From Marivita sp046591575 (GTDB lineage Bacteria; Pseudomonadota; Alphaproteobacteria; Rhodobacterales; Rhodobacteraceae), in NCBI RefSeq assembly GCF_046591575.1, contig NZ_JBIQWA010000002.1, forward strand, positions 310,001-374,000: a DNA stretch of 64,000 bases, read 5' to 3'. The position numbers and the translations under genes are program-made. Shown one piece after another: positions 63,149 to 64,000 of this stretch. Within the stretch, counting starts at the first letter, position 1, and every line of letters begins with the position of its first letter. The notes under the pieces were generated by a model, which saw only the letters and a list, made by a program, of their open reading frames with translations, searched no databases and had not been told where the DNA came from.

Positions 63149-64000
63149 TTGACCAAAGCCCATCCTCGGCTCGAAATCCGTAATATTGTGCGTGACTATG
63201 ATGGCAAGCGCGTCGTGGATGACGTGTCTTTGACGATCGAGCCGGGCCATGTGACCTGTCTGTTGGGTCCATCGGGGTGCGGCAAGTCGACGACATTGCG
63301 CATCATCGCGGGTGTCGACATGCAAACCAGCGGCACGATCCATGTGGATGGCGCGCTGGTCTGCGATACGGTGTTCCGCCTGCCTCCGGAACGTCGGTCG
63401 ATCGGATTGATTTTTCAGGATTTTGCGTTGTTCCCGCATCTGACGGTGGGGGACAATGTCGGCTTTGGCCTGAGCGGGTCGCGTAGCGATAAACGGCCCC
63501 GCGTTACCGAATTGCTGGAGCGGGTGGGGCTGTCGCATTATACCAACGAATTCCCGCATATGCTGTCTGGCGGAGAGCAGCAGCGGGTCGCTTTGGCCCG
63601 GGCCATTGCGCCACGGCCATCTATCATGTTGATGGATGAACCGTTCTCTGGCCTGGACAACAGATTGCGCGATGGCATCCGCGATGAAACCCTCGCTCTG
63701 CTCAAAGAGGAGGGGACATCGGTTCTTTTGGTGACGCACGAACCCGAAGAAGCAATGCGGATGGCAGATGAAATTGCCCTGATGCGCGATGGCAAGATCG
63801 TTCAGCGCGGTGCGCCCTACAACATTTATAACGCGCCGGCGGACAAGGCCGCTGTGGCGTTCTTTTCCGATATCAATCTGTTGACAGGCACGGTTCAGGG
63901 CGCACTGACAGACACGCCCTTCGGGCAATTTCTGGCACCGGGTGTGCCGGATGGTGAACAGGTTGAGATCGTGTTCCGGCCCCAGCATGTCGGCATTGAC
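63149..64000 (+). CDS. ABC transporter ATP-binding protein, Fbp/Pot type (3' end outside window)
   Basis: At least 284 residues of an importer ATPase. Walker A is LLGPSGCGKSTTLRIIAG, the Q-loop is IFQDFALFPHLTV, the signature LSGGEQQRVALARAI, Walker B IMLMDEPFSGLD, and the H-loop LVTHEPEEAMRM. The region after about residue 235 looks like a TOBE domain (DINLLTGTVQG), cut by the window edge. This fits iron (FbpC), spermidine (PotA) or sulfate importers; I favour the iron type on the LPPERRSIGLIFQD text, but that is weak. The start is TTG at 63149; an upstream GTG is closed by a stop. No terminator separates it from proA. Confidence 0.9.
   Translation, partial: MTKAHPRLEIRNIVRDYDGKRVVDDVSLTIEPGHVTCLLGPSGCGKSTTLRIIAGVDMQTSGTIHVDGALVCDTVFRLPPERRSIGLIFQDFALFPHLTVGDNVGFGLSGSRSDKRPRVTELLERVGLSHYTNEFPHMLSGGEQQRVALARAIAPRPSIMLMDEPFSGLDNRLRDGIRDETLALLKEEGTSVLLVTHEPEEAMRMADEIALMRDGKIVQRGAPYNIYNAPADKAAVAFFSDINLLTGTVQGALTDTPFGQFLAPGVPDGEQVEIVFRPQHVGID

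Noticed and set aside
62164..63156. 330-codon minus-strand frame opposite proA
   Set aside because: proA has its full catalytic sequence; shadow frame.

Overview
The window is chromosomal DNA of a marine alphaproteobacterium of the order Rhodobacterales (Roseobacter group). The evidence is the gene order lptF-lptG-lptD-surA-pdxA-rsmA, an iscR-led SUF operon whose IscR has one cysteine, a ribosomal protein L21 with a helix-hairpin-helix tail, the fdxA-carD pair, a DUF4167 protein, high GC with frequent GTG/TTG starts, and gene-end repeats with a GGATATTT-type core. This placement comes from family knowledge; no database search was run. No insertion sequence, prophage, integrase or CRISPR array was seen.

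Layout. 1-2.4 kb: M20 amidohydrolase (cut by the window edge), agmatinase/arginase-family enzyme, DUF1499 protein. 2.4-3.3 kb: a lower-GC pocket with one SnoaL-like gene and stem-loops. 3.3-6.0 kb: prfA-prmC (release factor 1 and its methylase), then a DUF4167 protein. 6.1-13.5 kb, minus strand: the outer-membrane LPS export operon lptF, lptG, lptD, surA, followed by pdxA and rsmA, chained by 1-13 nt overlaps. 13.7-17.1 kb: pepA, holC, lpdA. 17.2-18.9 kb, minus: SDR enzyme, small helical protein, alpha/beta hydrolase. 19.0-27.1 kb: iscR, a class I cysteine desulfurase, sufB, sufC, sufD, sufS, with four extra genes inside (a small membrane protein, a YbjQ-family protein and two YIP1-like membrane proteins). 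A consensus sigma70 promoter with an Irr/ICE-like palindrome over its -10 box sits upstream. 27.1-33.8 kb: GlcG/HbpS protein, PuuD-like amidase, SDR, a metallo-beta-lactamase-fold protein with a broken metal motif, choline sulfatase, nuclease, small DUF465 protein, periplasmic glutathione peroxidase, DksA-like zinc finger. 34.1-38.6 kb, minus: oligoendopeptidase F, and an ATP-dependent DNA ligase coupled to its ligase-associated exonuclease. 38.7-41.8 kb: aldolase, cupin, alpha/beta hydrolase with SCP2 protein, TPR lipoprotein-like/periplasmic protein. 41.9-46.4 kb: SUV3-like helicase, S4 protein, ferredoxin fdxA, carD. 46.4-50.9 kb, minus: KefB-type antiporter and a large protein resembling a PilM/GspL-to-PilP/GspC fusion. 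51-54.9 kb: SIMPL protein, glycosyltransferase-like protein, RTX metalloprotease with DUF4214. 55 kb: tRNA-Ser(CGA). 55.3-57.8 kb: GNAT-like protein overlapping tail-to-tail with an XRE regulator, then a DUF2059 protein. 58.0-63.1 kb: rplU-rpmA-GNAT-obgE-proB-proA. 63.1 kb to the end: the ATPase of an Fbp/Pot-type ABC importer, cut by the window edge.

Functional themes are outer-membrane assembly, translation (release factor, rRNA methylation, L21/L27, ObgE) and iron-sulfur cluster assembly under predicted iron control. Most genes are ordinary core genes. The points most worth attention are the extra membrane genes inside the SUF operon and its control region, the orphan pilus-like fusion protein, the degenerate metallo-hydrolase, and a family of short repeats at gene ends.
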